The position numbers were made by a program, and so were the translations under genes. The notes under the pieces are model-generated. The model was not told where the DNA came from and searched no databases. It was given only the letters and a program-made list of their open reading frames with translations. Below, in pieces: positions 34,073 through 44,600 of a DNA stretch of 64,000 bases (the stretch's first letter is position 1; each line of letters opens with the position of its first letter). Where the stretch lies: positions 43,294,793 to 43,358,792 of the forward strand of contig JAVGWX010000004.1 in assembly GCA_036924085.1 (NCBI GenBank). The letters run 5' to 3'. The stretch is from Ariolimax columbianus (Eukaryota > Mollusca > Gastropoda > Stylommatophora > Arionidae).

Positions 34073-34404
34073 CACAGAATTAAAGATTGCACTGCAATGA
34101 TAGCTTTTATATTCATTAGATATATTCAATCCAAAGAATATTTTTAACTAAACTTCTTCGTACTCTTTCAGACGTCAACTTGAACATTTGTACAGGAAGC
34201 AGTGGACGGTCGGAAACTAATGGTATTTCCATAGAGTTTATCCAGAAATTGTACTGGTGACAGTCATTAGTGCTTTTTGTGCTTGTCTAAGTTGGACTGT
34301 TAACAAATTTCAATATCAGTTAGATATATATCGTTTTACCGTAACACTGAGCCATGACCAATAAACTGTCATCTACATCATGTCATCCAGTGTTGCTTAC
34401 AAGG

Positions 34405-35160
34405 ATGCGTGTGACACGTGAATGTGGATACCGGATACACGACATGGGTGCTCGAAACACGAACGTTGATGCTGGAGACACAACCAAGAATAATGGAAAC
34501 ACAACATCGGAAATTTTAAAAAAGCACCTCGGATACTGGAGACATAACCGTGGATAAGGGAAATATGACCATGGATACTGGAAATACGACAACGGATACT
34601 AGAAACACGGCCGCATATACTGGAAACCCGTCTGTGGACACTGGAAACACGATCGCGGTTACTGGAAATGCGACAACGGATACTGGAAACACGACATGGG
34701 TGTTGTAAACAACCGGGGATACTGGAAACACAACCGCAGAAACTGCGGATACTGGATACTGGAAACACGACTGCGGATACTGGAGACACGACTGCGGATA
34801 TTGGAAACATGACTGTGGATACTGGAGACACGACTGCGGATACTGGAAACATGACTGCGAATACTGGAGACATCACTGCGGAAACTGGAAACACCACCGC
34901 GAAAACTGGGAACACGACTGCGGATACTGGAAACACAACTGCTAATACTAGAGACACTACTGCGGTTACTGGAAACACGACTCTGGATACTGGAGACACG
35001 ACTGCGGACACTGGAGACAACCACGGATACTGGAAACACGGCTGCGGATACTGGAGACATGACTGCAGATACTGGAGTCACGACTGCAGATACTGGAGTC
35101 ACGACTGCGGATACTGGAGACATGACTGCGGATACTGGAGACATGACCCAAGTGTTGGAT
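34405..35160. repeat. 21-bp minisatellite, ~36 copies
   Basis: The unit is GGATACTGGAAACAC followed by GACTGC, with GGAGACAC as a common variant. Period 21 is a multiple of three and the unit lacks stops in several frames, so it produces long open frames on both strands (+: a DTGNTTA heptapeptide; -: VSSIRSR). These are not genes. The 5' end (34,405-34,650) is more divergent than the centre. An isolated pair of units occurs at 38,188-38,235. Confidence 0.95.
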
Positions 35161-35314
35161 ACATGAACGTGAATGATGTTCGTCCATCACATGTGATGAT
35201 GGCCACATTCTCTGTGCAGTCTCTTATAAAATCTTCTCATTTTGCTCTGTCCGCTGAAATGGGCAAAAATATGTGACTTGCACAGGGATTTGGTTTCAAT
35301 TGGGGAAGTTTGCA

Positions 35315-35425
35315 CAATTTGTCAACCTCACTCTCTCGTCCTGAGCTACCTTTGGCAAATGACAAAACAGTATCTAGACAACTAGAGGTAGCACAGAATG
35401 CATATTTACTCCTGAAGCATTTCCG
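35315..35425 (+). repeat. Dispersed repeat D, fragment
   Basis: Contains GTCAACCTCACTCTCTCGTC, GAGCTACCTTTGGCAAATGA and a GACAACTAGAGGTAGCACAG phrase in the order seen at 57,550-57,620 and 21,165-21,230. Confidence 0.5.
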
Positions 35426-35580
35426 ATAAACAGGTATTCGCCAAGGCAGCGGGGGTATGAATGAAAGTCAAAGCCACCTACATACAAAACGCACTATGAA
35501 TAATCAGGTTTTCCTGAAACACACAAGCGGCAGGGAAGGTAATCCAGCAAAACCGTGAAGGTGTGCGGGAACCAAAGATA

Positions 35581-37766
35581 CTTCTTCTTCTTCTTCATCG
35601 TACGTAGTCAGACAGCAACCTTTATTTTTCGAAAAAAGCAGCGGTCATCCTGAGGCTGTCGACACTGCCATAGAGCTTGTCTAGTGTTGCCACTGGTGAT
35701 GGCCACATCTGTTCTCTCTGATCCTCGTATTTCGGGCAGTTTTGCAGCAAATGCTCAGCGGTCATTTTCCCGGTACCACACTGGCATTCGTCAGTGCCAC
35801 CTATCTTCAATTTGTTGAATATGTGGTACCTCAGTCTATTGTGGCTAGTGCGAAGTCTGAAGACCACGACCTGCTCTCTTCTGTTCAACTGGTAATAGGC
35901 ATCGTTTTTTGTGTAGCCAGTATGTTCGGTTTCCCATTTGGTCATGTATCTAGCTCTAATAAGCCGTTTTGACTCTTCGTATGTCATACTAGTATCTGGT
36001 TGTGGTAGTTTTGCACCTTCTTTTGCCAGTCTGTCTGCCTCCTCGTTGCCTTGGATGTTGCAGTGGGATGGAACCCACTGCACCATTACCCTTTTTTGGT
36101 GCGGCCTGCTGGCATAGTTGACAGAGTACTGCTCTTAAATCATTAAGTTCGGTATTTTTGTGGCTTTTTAGTGCTGTGACTACGGCCAGAGCATCTGTAA
36201 GCAGGACTATATGGCTTTCATTCCTTTTACCTGTCACAATTTCTTCTACTGCCGCCCTCAGTGCCTCTGCCTCCGCTCCGAAATTGCTTGTGTATTTTCC
36301 AGTAGCGAATGACAGTGTTATTTTTCTGCCATTTGTTAGGTTCAGGAATGCTCTTGCCCGTCCGTTCTGTGTTGTGTTTGTTACAGAACCGTCGGTGTAT
36401 GCATGGGTCCAGTCCATGCTTGTGTAGTTTTCCGTTATGTAGCTCAGTAGTATCTCTTCTTTCTTTTTCAGACTGGCAGTTTTTTTTCTAATACCTGGTA
36501 TATTTTCTACCACCTCTGGAAATATATGTTGCCTCCAGGTAGGTTTTCGTACAGTAGGGATGGGCTTTGGTGTTGTTAGTGCGTTCATTGGGTCTTCGTG
36601 CATCTTTGCTTTGGCTATTTCTGCAAAGTTTCTCCGATTTAGTTTCCCATTTCCGAAATTGTTTAGTCTCTGGTGCATTGGATGGTCAGTCAGTCTTCTG
36701 AGTTTCTCTGATTGCTGCTGGGCTCTGCAGTCTCTTCTGTCGATCATGTATTGCAGTTTTGTAATCTTTTCAAGTTCTACAATTGGCGTTGCCTTAATGC
36801 CTCCTGTTATAACTCTCATGGCTTGGTTTTGGAGTTTGCTAATATTATCGAAGTTCGCCTTTGCTGCTGTTGTCCATGCCGCAATGCCATACTCGAGAAC
36901 TGGTCTCACGCTTCCAGTGTACAGTTTCTAAAGTATACTTTCGTCTGCTCCCCAGCTTGTGCCAGCAAGTTTTCTCATGATTGCCATTCTTTCTCTGGCT
37001 CTCATTCGGTTTCTCTCGATCTGACATTTCCATGTCATGCGCCGATCCAATGTGACTCCCAGCTAGTTTGGGTTGTCGTTTGGCTGCAGGTATTAGCCGT
37101 TAAGACTTAATTTGGTGTTTTTAGGTTTGTTTGAAAGCGAGAATATTGTACATGTAGTTTTTTCCTCGTTTATTTTGACCAGCCATGAGTTCGCCCACTC
37201 TTCCAGCGATGTTAGGGCCTGCTGCATCCGATTTCTTGCTATGGTGAGATTCTTTTCAGAGGTCCACATAGCCAGATCGTCTGCAAACATTGAGCTATGG
37301 ACTCTTCTTGGTATATTCTCTGTTATATCATTTATATACACCAGGAAGAGTGTGGGTGACAATACTCCCCATTGCGGTACTCCCTGCTCAAGTGTCACCT
37401 TTTTACTCATCTGCCCTTGTACTTGAACTCTGGCCGTTCTGTTTTTGAGGTAGTGACTGACCCATTTATACATTTTCCCACAAACTTCACTTCTTCTTAG
37501 CTTATAGTCCCTCTTTCCAGACTTTGTCAAATGCCTTTTCCAGGTCCACCGAAACCGCTACTTGGTTTTTTTTCTCCTGATAGGCATCTTCTATTTCCTG
37601 GGCTATGAGGATGATCTGATCCTCAGTGGATCTGTGCTGTCTAAAGCCTGCTTGCTGTGGAATTAGTATGTGTTTTTCTTCCAGATGCCATATCAGTTTG
37701 GTGTTTATCATACGTTCCATCAGTTTGCCTACGCAGCTCAGTAGGCTGATAGGCCTATATCCATTT
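35581..37766 (-). mobile_element. I/jockey-superfamily LINE, 5' truncated, with TSD
   Basis: This 2,186-bp copy ends (low coordinate) in a CTT run, i.e. a GAA tail on the element strand. It is flanked by the 12-bp duplication GAACCAAAGATA at 35,569-35,580 and 37,767-37,778. It begins inside the reverse transcriptase domain, so endonuclease, ORF1 and the 5' region are missing. This is the longest copy of the LINE that also supplies the two short retroposons at 14,682 and 41,362, and it shows the sequence on both sides of their common start point (near 36,285). Confidence 0.93.
35625..37766 (-). pseudogene. LINE ORF2 fragment: reverse transcriptase, RNase H, CCHC
   Basis: Minus strand, in order: GYRPISLLSCVGKLMERMI (37,760) and VDLEKAFDKVW (RT motif with first catalytic aspartate, near 37,540); GVPQWGVLSPTLF (normally GVPQGG); SSMFADDLAMW, the catalytic FADD box (near 37,285); a thumb/connection with VRPVLEYGIAAW (36,900); RNase H with YTDGS (36,395), AEAEALRAAV (36,270), LLTDALAVV (36,190) and EADRLAKEG (36,030), i.e. 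all four D-E-D-D residues; finally CQCGTGKMTAEHLLQNC (35,780), a C-C-H-C knuckle. The frame is broken near 37,505 and 36,085 by frameshifts and by a TAG near 36,928. Confidence 0.93.
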
Positions 37767-37778
37767 GAACCAAAGATA

Positions 37779-38187
37779 CAAATCACAAACATGTCATCAA
37801 TAGTAACTGAATAACTAGTCGATAGTTGCCTGTACTCCATTTGCGCCATCTTGACTATGAAATGTCAAACGATTTGAGAATGCCAAGTATCACAGATAAT
37901 GTAAATAGCGTTACATTAGACAACCGTCAAATCCACACAATTGCTAAATTTTTATCAAATAATTATCAACGCATTAATCCGGATTACCTCTAAATGACGA
38001 AATATACAGCAACTGGTAATAATAAGCTTTCCTCCCTACTACACACCAGTGTTCAGAGTCTATATTTAAAGGTTGAATCATTTACAGTATATACCAAGAC
38101 TAACCAAACAAGTTGATTTTCAACTGTCTATTGAAGAGTACAAGAAAAGATACCGCTATCTTATTCGCTATGTGATGTTCCCTCAAA
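37779..38187. other. Intergenic, nothing recognised
   Basis: AT-rich sequence between the LINE insertion and the satellite remnant. Confidence 0.5.
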
Positions 38188-38250
38188 CCAGCTCGGATAC
38201 TGGAAACACGATCGCGGATACTGGAAACACACCCATAGATACATGAAACG
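38188..38250. repeat. Solitary units of the 21-bp satellite
   Basis: Two adjacent units, CGGATACTGGAAACACGATC and GCGGATACTGGAAACACACC, plus a worn third, 3 kb away from the main array at 34,405-35,160. Variant GATCG matches array units at 34,650-34,665 rather than the GACTGC majority. Confidence 0.85.
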
Positions 38251-38535
38251 CAACGACGGACCCTGTTTCGATGAGATGTGAAAATATTCGAACTACTTAC
38301 ATGCAACTGCATAACTATTATGTTTAATAAAGAAGAAACAGAACACAGACACGTACCAGTGGGAGGGGGGGGGGAAGGACACACACACGGTAGAACACGT
38401 TCTTCATGTATGTCAGCTACACGAGAAGGCAGAGTGACAGTTTGACACTCGTCGAACCTGACTAAGGGGTAAACTGAAGTCTGACGAGCGAAGTCTGAGG
38501 CAGATTGTCAAATTTATTAAAGAAAATGTGTTATA

Positions 38536-40726
38536 GTGCTTTTAATTCATGAACAAGGTCCGACGAAATTTTCAACTAAACTGCGTGTCAGATCCAAATG
38601 ATTTTTCTCATGCAGCCTTAGAATATCCATGAGGCTAAAACATTGACATTTTTGAGTCCATAGATGTTAAGGCATTTGCACATCGGCGAATGCTTTTGAT
38701 CTTTTAGGAGCATTGCAAAGAAATGACATTAAATTTAAGATTTTTCATTACGCAGTTTAATTTTTCGTCACATGTTGTTCATAGGCGTATCTCCTTAATG
38801 TCTTGATAGATCAATTGATTGTGTTTCCTTTTATGTACCATCGTAAAAATGGCACCAGTAGGCAACAGTTAGTACATCCCTTCGGTCACCCTTCGACCCC
38901 TAAGGTTGTATCAATTGCGCAGTTAATTTTATGTTGTATAACGCATTTGAATATTGAAATGTATTTGTTGCCATTGTATGTACACCTAATTGTTTTGATA
39001 AACATACGCTAATTCATCCAAGTCTGCTAATCAGTATGTCCAAAATATTATATTAATATTCCGAATCTGTCGATTCAAAGAGATAATTGTTACTGGCTGG
39101 ACAAATTGTAATCCATCTGGTTGCCAGCACTGTACTTCTTCCCGGAGCACATGTTCTTCCAGAATTGAATGTCTATTTTTGAAAACGACTCGCGTATCAG
39201 CACTTCAACACTACACATTTTAAATGTTCTGTTCTACAACTTGTCCTTTGACTTTAGCCCGCATAAGCTATGTAGGGTTTAGATGCGCATGATATGCAGG
39301 AAGTCGCAGACAAGTGTGATCGTACTCTTCAATGATATTGTCAATATGATACACATCTGTCTTATTTGTCTTCCTCATAAGCTACAACAACTTTCAAATA
39401 CGTGTCTTCGAAATTCACTTTTTCCTTATCTAGCCATGTTCTAATGTGAGCTTTTAAATTTGATGCAGTTGTATACATACTATATTGTGATAGAATGCAT
39501 CATCTATTACTAGACATGACGTTCTATCCAGAATTGGAAACAATTCATTGGTCACCCAGTGCCTCAAAATGTGTCCTTTCATTTCAGTGTGGTAGTCTCT
39601 ACCGTCGGTACTTTCTGTTTGGAAAATAAATTCAGCGTCATGGACAAGTCCGCCTTCACTGCTTCCGGCATACGTTAGTATAATGCGCTGCATTTGCTGC
39701 TTGGAATTTATATTTTCTATTCACCGTCAACCGAATGCCATTCTTTACCATAAGTGTGGTGAGCAATGACCTAGGATTCATCAAAATATACAATATAATA
39801 GCCTTGCCTACGCCGTTCACGTATCTGTCTCATGTATTTGCTTCGGACAGCAATCAAATGTGGCTTTTCACATATAAAATTCCTGCTGCCTGAAGTTTTC
39901 ATGAACGTAAAGCCGGCGGCTCTTACAATTTTCAAAAGAGTCCTTTTGAAAACTTCAAAACTGTAGTCGGATTGCAATGTTATTTTTAGTTTCAGCAGAG
40001 TAACACGTTGATTTTTAATCAACAGTTTCAATAACTCCCGTTTTATGACATCTCTGTCGAAATTGTCAAATATCCTTTTCCTACCTTGCTTGATATGAGT
40101 GCACTCTGAGTCCTGTCCAATTCACAACGGTTAAAGGATGATCTATCCTGACCAAGCGCCAATTGCGTTCGTTTCTAATGGTAAAGAATAAAATAATATA
40201 AATGACAAATCTTAGATTCCCTGCTGAAATTCTTTTATAGGAACACGGTAACATTCTGTGTGGTTTTAAATGCACACTTCAAACTCATTTTGAAATTTTG
40301 TCAATGTAACTTCTGAAAAAAAAACAGCTATATGTCACAATAACGACCCCACAAACTATGATATCTGGATACACCTATAACTGAACGACACGTTTCGCAT
40401 GAATGATCTTAGTTGTCTAATTGCGGCATGGGATAATCAGGAATTTATTTTTTAACTTAATGTATTTGAATGTCAAAATAACTATTTTTAAATCAGCACG
40501 ACTGAGTACGATGTACATGTTAAAATGATGTCAAATTCAGTGAGGTTGTTTGTAATATAGCCTAATGAATACATTTTTTTCAAAATACAACAACTGTTTT
40601 AGAGAAACAAATATTTACTCAACGTCATGGATATTCTAAGGTTGCATGCGAAAAATCATTTGGATCTGACATGCAGTTTAGTAAAAAAATTGCGTCGGAC
40701 CTTGTTTATGAATTAAAAGACGGAGT
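38536..40726 (-). mobile_element. DDE transposon with ~100-bp TIRs
   Basis: The left terminus (38,536-38,635) and right terminus (40,625-40,726) are inverted repeats of about 100 bp. Read inward, both give CTTTTAATTCATrAACAAGG, then TCCGACG, then ACTAAACTGCrTGTCAGATC, CAAATGATTTTTC and CCTTAGAATATCCATGA. A TA precedes each end, compatible with the Tc1/mariner superfamily's duplication. The transposase relic lies between them on the minus strand. Total length is about 2.2 kb, long for a Tc1-type element. The segment 38,640-39,190 between the left TIR and the transposase has no recognisable content. Confidence 0.88.
39190..40090 (-). pseudogene. Tc1-like DDE_3 transposase, inactivated
   Basis: Minus strand: RKRIFDNFDRDVIKRELLKL and TFMKTSGSRNFICEKPHLIA (N-terminal and pre-core helices), IVYFDES with the first catalytic aspartate (near 39,780), ILTYAGSSEGGLVHDAEFIF, TEMKGHILRHWVTNELFPIL, CLVIDDAFYHN with the second aspartate (near 39,505), TDVYHIDNIIEEYDHTCLRL, then PAYHAHLNPT and a stop. 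In the family the last box is PPYHxxLNPIELxWAxVKG, where the E of IEL is catalytic; here that codon is TAG. Another TAG replaces the tryptophan after FDES. The element is therefore catalytically dead. The family is a widespread invertebrate Tc1/IS630-like group. Confidence 0.88.
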
Positions 40727-40859
40727 ATATTAAGGAATGTACTGTGTGGTAGCTAGCAGCGATGTAGCCGGCCTTCTGCAGCAGGTCTCAGGGTATACAA
40801 GGTCATGAAAGCAGCTATCTGAGAAACCTGGTCAAGAGAGAACAAATTACTAGTACATT

Positions 40860-41050
40860 CAAACTACAGCAACAAAAGTCTTAGAAACAACAACAGCAGC
40901 AACAACAGCAGCAACAATCACAGCAACAACAACAAAAGCAATAACAGCAGCAACAACAGCACACAAATGTAACAATAGCGATAACAGCAACAAACCAACA
41001 ACAAGAACAGCAACAACAGCAACAAAAACAGCAGGAGCAACAACACTAGC
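40860..41050. repeat. (CAA/CAG)n microsatellite
   Basis: Mixed CAA and CAG trinucleotides over about 190 bases. On the minus strand this reads as a hydrophobic L/V/A-rich frame that mimics a membrane protein. There is no sign of a gene around it. Confidence 0.95.
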
Positions 41051-41361
41051 AAACACTGATGTGTATTAACGGTTCGCCGATATTTAAAAAAAAAAACGAA
41101 TGACAGAGATGAAAGGTAAATTATTCCCATAGCAGACACTGCTGTCATGAATGAAGTGTTAAAAATGTAATTGCACTGAGTCTCAGTATTTAATGAGAAA
41201 GCGTAGCCAGTTCCTTTCATCGCTGCATTTTACCCATAAAAGCAAGCCATGCACTCATTTACATTTGAGTTATTGGAGCATGTCTAGAGCTGGAATACAG
41301 CCGTGTACCTTTACTGTGAGCAGTAAGAGCTCTGATACAACGAATCTTGAGTGACAGAGAG

Positions 41362-42060
41362 AGCAATTTCAGAGCGGAGGCAGAGGCACTGCAGGCTGCA
41401 GTAAAAGAAAATGCTGACAGGCGAAAGCAATGAAAGCCACAAAGCCCTGTTTACAGATGCTTTGTCCGTGGTTGCAGCACTAAAAAGTCAGAAAAATACA
41501 GAACTTAATGATTTAAGAGCAGTACTCTGTTAACTGTACCAGCAGTCCGCACCAAAAAGAGTAGTGGTACAGTGGGTTCTATCCCACTGTAACATTCAAG
41601 GCAACGAGGAGGAAGACAGACTGGCAAAAGAAAGTGCAAGATTACCCCATCCAGATCCTAGTGTGACCTACGAAGAGTCCAAAAGGTTTATTAGGGCCAG
41701 ATAAATGGCCTAATGGGAAACAGAGCATACTGGCTACACAAAAAATGATGCCTATTACCAGTTGAACAGAAGAGAGCAGGTCGTGGTCTTCAGACTTAGC
41801 ACTGGCCACAACAGACTGAGGTACCATCTATTCAATAATTTGAAGATAGGTGGCACTGACGAATGCACATGTGGTACAGGGAAAATGACCGCTGAACATC
41901 TGCTGCAAAATTGCCCGACATACGAGGACCAGAGAAAGCACACGTGGCCATCACCAGTGCCAACACTAGACAAGTTATATGGCAGTGTCGACAGCCTCAG
42001 GATGACAGCTGCTTTCTTCGAACAAATTCAAGTTGACGCCTGACAGCGCACGAAGAAGAA
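41362..42060 (+). mobile_element. Short LINE-derived retroposon (RNase H/CCHC), copy 2
   Basis: Starts at AGCAATTTCAGAGCGG, the identical base as the copy at 14,682, and ends with ACGAAGAAGAA. It is flanked by a perfect 13-bp duplication GAGTGACAGAGAG (41,349-41,361 and 42,061-42,073). It encodes the same partial RNase H (AEAEAL onward) and the CTCGTGKMTAEHLLQNCPTY knuckle, interrupted by a TAA near 41,520-41,530 and others near 41,700. It shares with copy 1 bases that the long copy lacks (GACAGGCGAAAGCAATGAAA), which suggests a subfamily. Confidence 0.92.
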
Positions 42061-42073
42061 GAGTGACAGAGAG

Positions 42074-42945
42074 GAACAGAAAAATTACAGTTCTGGTAGT
42101 TTGACTTCTTTTTCATATTTACTTGAATATATCCTACACGCTATTTCTAGCTACATTAAACATGTTCAATTTATAATTTCAATCAATCACCCTGTAACAT
42201 TCAAAAGAGCATGGGCCTTCAACAAATAAGCTCCAAATGTTCCGATTAGTTATCCTTTAAACTCACTCCACCCTTTCTGCGCTAAGAATGTTCGATCCGG
42301 GCACTTTTCCCGCTAATGCCGATATCTGTCTCTCGTCTTTTCCTGTGGTGTACCCAGACTAAAGCTTGTCGTGTAATGCTATTTGAATGTCTCTATGACG
42401 TTTGTCCTTAGAGGCACCAGCATTTCCTTCCGATGACATTTTCGACAGTTCTGTTCAACATTCTTTATTAATGATCATATCATGACATCACCGGCTATCC
42501 GAAACAGGCAGCTATTAATTGAATGTCTGCACCTTTTTGTGTCAAGACTTTCAATGCACGCCATGTGTCGGGCTATATAATCACACGCTATTGACAAAGA
42601 GTTCACAATTTTAAATTTTTTCCGGAACCAATCACGCTCGATCTCTATAAACTCTCAAGATAGCGACATGAAGACATATCTTGCCTTTTGGACGCTTATG
42701 TCGATATAGATCCCATCACATGCCATCTATTCTGTCAATATTGATCACAAGACATCTGAAGGATTCCACATCTTGTACGTAATGACTTTCCATCACAATC
42801 CAATGGTCTTCAGAAGTCTTTATCATCTATACATTTGCTGTTTTTCAATTGGATGGAAATATGACAGCTTATGATTGCACATCAATCCTATTTAAGTTGC
42901 ATTACATTGTCTGTTTTCGTCGAACAGACCAGCTAGGTCATAGCA
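42074..42945. other. Intergenic, no gene recognised
   Basis: May contain the eroded upstream part of the LINE fragment that becomes readable at 42,950, but I see no motif. Confidence 0.4.
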
Positions 42946-42949
42946 AAGT

Positions 42950-43200
42950 CCAGATTTTCCACTGTTGTCAGCACGATCCTATATGGTAGCAAAACTTGGG
43001 CGACCTATGCCAAACTAGAGTACAGGTTCTATCTACGGCGTTAATAGCTTATATCTACCGCGCTTGCGTCTTGGAATTTACATGGAGGGACCGAGTGATA
43101 AATGTAGGCGTACACTCTCACAGCCAATGCAGGATTTTTATTTTGAGAGCAGGGGAACGATTAAAAAAGGGTTCATCGAATGGTCATAAATAAATTATAA
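42950..43200 (+). pseudogene. LINE family 3, C-terminal fragment (upstream piece)
   Basis: Plus strand, across frameshifts: TVVSTILYGSKTWATYAKLE, then FTWRDRVINVGVHSHSQC, then ERLKKGSSNGHK. The family pattern is VLxTLLYGCETWxTYxxxxxRL, then ISWxDxVxNxxVLxRAGIPSI, then LRQRRLRWLGHVxRM. The fragment stops at the GH of the GHVxRM motif. The following piece of the same family starts with this motif at 45,885. Confidence 0.72.
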
Positions 43201-43259
43201 CACCTATAATCGCCGTTTGTATGTACAGCAGTTGTAATTTTTAAATTCTGCATTCATTC

Positions 43260-44600
43260 ATATATCATCATCATCATCATGTAGCATGTCCTTTGTAGAA
43301 CATCGCTCTCCTCATAGCCAGCAGATATGCATCTCAGTCTGAAGTGAATCTTTCGAACTGCTCCATGTTCGGGATCAAGATGCTGAGCAGCACATGAGCT
43401 GCAGTGGTCAGCGACCCATAGCTGAGCTTCAGGGTCAGCGAACCATAGCTGTCAAGACCCTTCTACACCTCCACGCGGTGATCCTGGATAACAGGCTGCA
43501 GCAGGGCAGACTGGCTAAGGAGAAGGGATCGAGGAGGTAATGCTAACCCGGTACTCAAAAAATGCTTGCTGAAGTCGGATGTGTTGGACCGAAAGGTGCA
43601 AATATCGCAGCCAAGCTGTAAACTACAACACAACGCATTCCGTTCTCTGGACTACATTCTGCTACTAAAGCCCTTTCAGGGTTTGGTAGTGGGAGATTGA
43701 GAACGAACGAAGAAGAAGAACTGCTCCATGTTCATGTTTAGAGTATCCTTTATAATTTGTTTCCACCTTAGCCTTGGTCGATCCCTGCTTCGTCTTAAGT
43801 TATCATGCCTTCCATGACAGTTCTTTCCAGTCCGTCATTGCGTTTGACATAACCGAAAAAATGCAATTTCCGAAACATAACTGTTTATGAGCCAGTTTTT
43901 TTCAACATGCAGGTCTTATATAATAACTTTATTTGTCACTTTATTTATCCACGGAATTTTTAGGATTCTTCAGTAACATTTTGTTTTGAATGCTCCAATT
44001 TTCTTCCTTGCTGCTTGGGTCACAGTCTATGTCTCGCACCCGTACATTGCTACAGAGAATATGTATGTTCTCAGGATCTTCAGTTTTAGTTGCTTGTTAG
44101 TTTTATGTTATGGATTGTGCGTGTTGTTTAGCTTCTGCATCGCCATGGCCAAACGTTTTCTAATTTATTTTAAGCAGTCTCCGTTGTTCGATAACGTAGA
44201 GCCAAGGTATTCAAAATGTGTGACATTTTCGATTTCTTCATTATTAATAGCAATCTGGGGTTGTAGTCTTGTTTTGTCAGAGGTCACATTATCTTTGTTT
44301 TCTTCAGGAAAAGGTTCTGAGCTTGACTGTGCAGAACAAGAGCAGTCGTTCCAGGCCCCTGGCGCTGTTTGACGGCATGGTGGTGTCATCTGCATATCTT
44401 AGCTCTGGAATCTTCTTCCCTCTTATTGTGAATGGATCGAAATTCCCGTAGATGTCATCTGTTTTTACCTTTCGCGTGACGTTTTCTGCGTAGATGTTAG
44501 ATAAGTGAAAGTATGCAATCTTGTCTGACTCCCTTGAGAATCTCAAACCAATCTGTTGTATCTTCATTGGTTCTAACGGCGACTTGTCTACTACAGATTC
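43260..44600 (-). pseudogene. RTE-type LINE, interrupted by a SINE
   Basis: Minus strand from 44,567: FSRESDKIAYFHLSNIYAEN, IYGNFDPFTIRGKKIPELRY and YADDTTMPSNSARGLERLL (the catalytic YADD, near 44,390), then KTRLQPQIAINNEEIENVTH and FEYLGSTLSNNGDCLK (thumb, 44,165-44,260), then a decayed C-terminus to 43,740. The 3' end, with GTTCTACAAAGGACATG and an ATG-triplet (CAT on +) tail at 43,268-43,300, is split from the body by the SINE at 43,371-43,717. Confidence 0.83.
43371..43717 (+). repeat. SINE family A, copy 2, with 16-bp TSD
   Basis: A complete copy: starts GGGATCAAGATGCTGAGCAG, carries GCTGCAGTGGTCAGCGACCC (A-box-like) and CGCGGTGATCCTGGATAAC, then GCTGAAGTCGGATGTGTTGG, CAGGGTTTGGTAGTGGGAGA, and ends ACGAACGAAGAAGAA. 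It is flanked by a perfect 16-bp duplication GAACTGCTCCATGTTC (43,355-43,370 and 43,718-43,733) within an RTE LINE. The GAA-type tail equals that of the LINE at 35,581-37,766, which is a plausible provider of its retrotransposition enzymes. Confidence 0.93.

Noticed and set aside
34354..35276. A 202-residue threonine/aspartate-rich + frame and a 207-residue serine/valine-rich - frame
   Set aside because: Both are translations of the same 21-bp repeat on opposite strands. There is no signal peptide, unique domain or flanking exon structure that I can see.
40859..41220. Putative hydrophobic membrane protein on the minus strand
   Set aside because: The frame is a translation of a CAA/CAG microsatellite.
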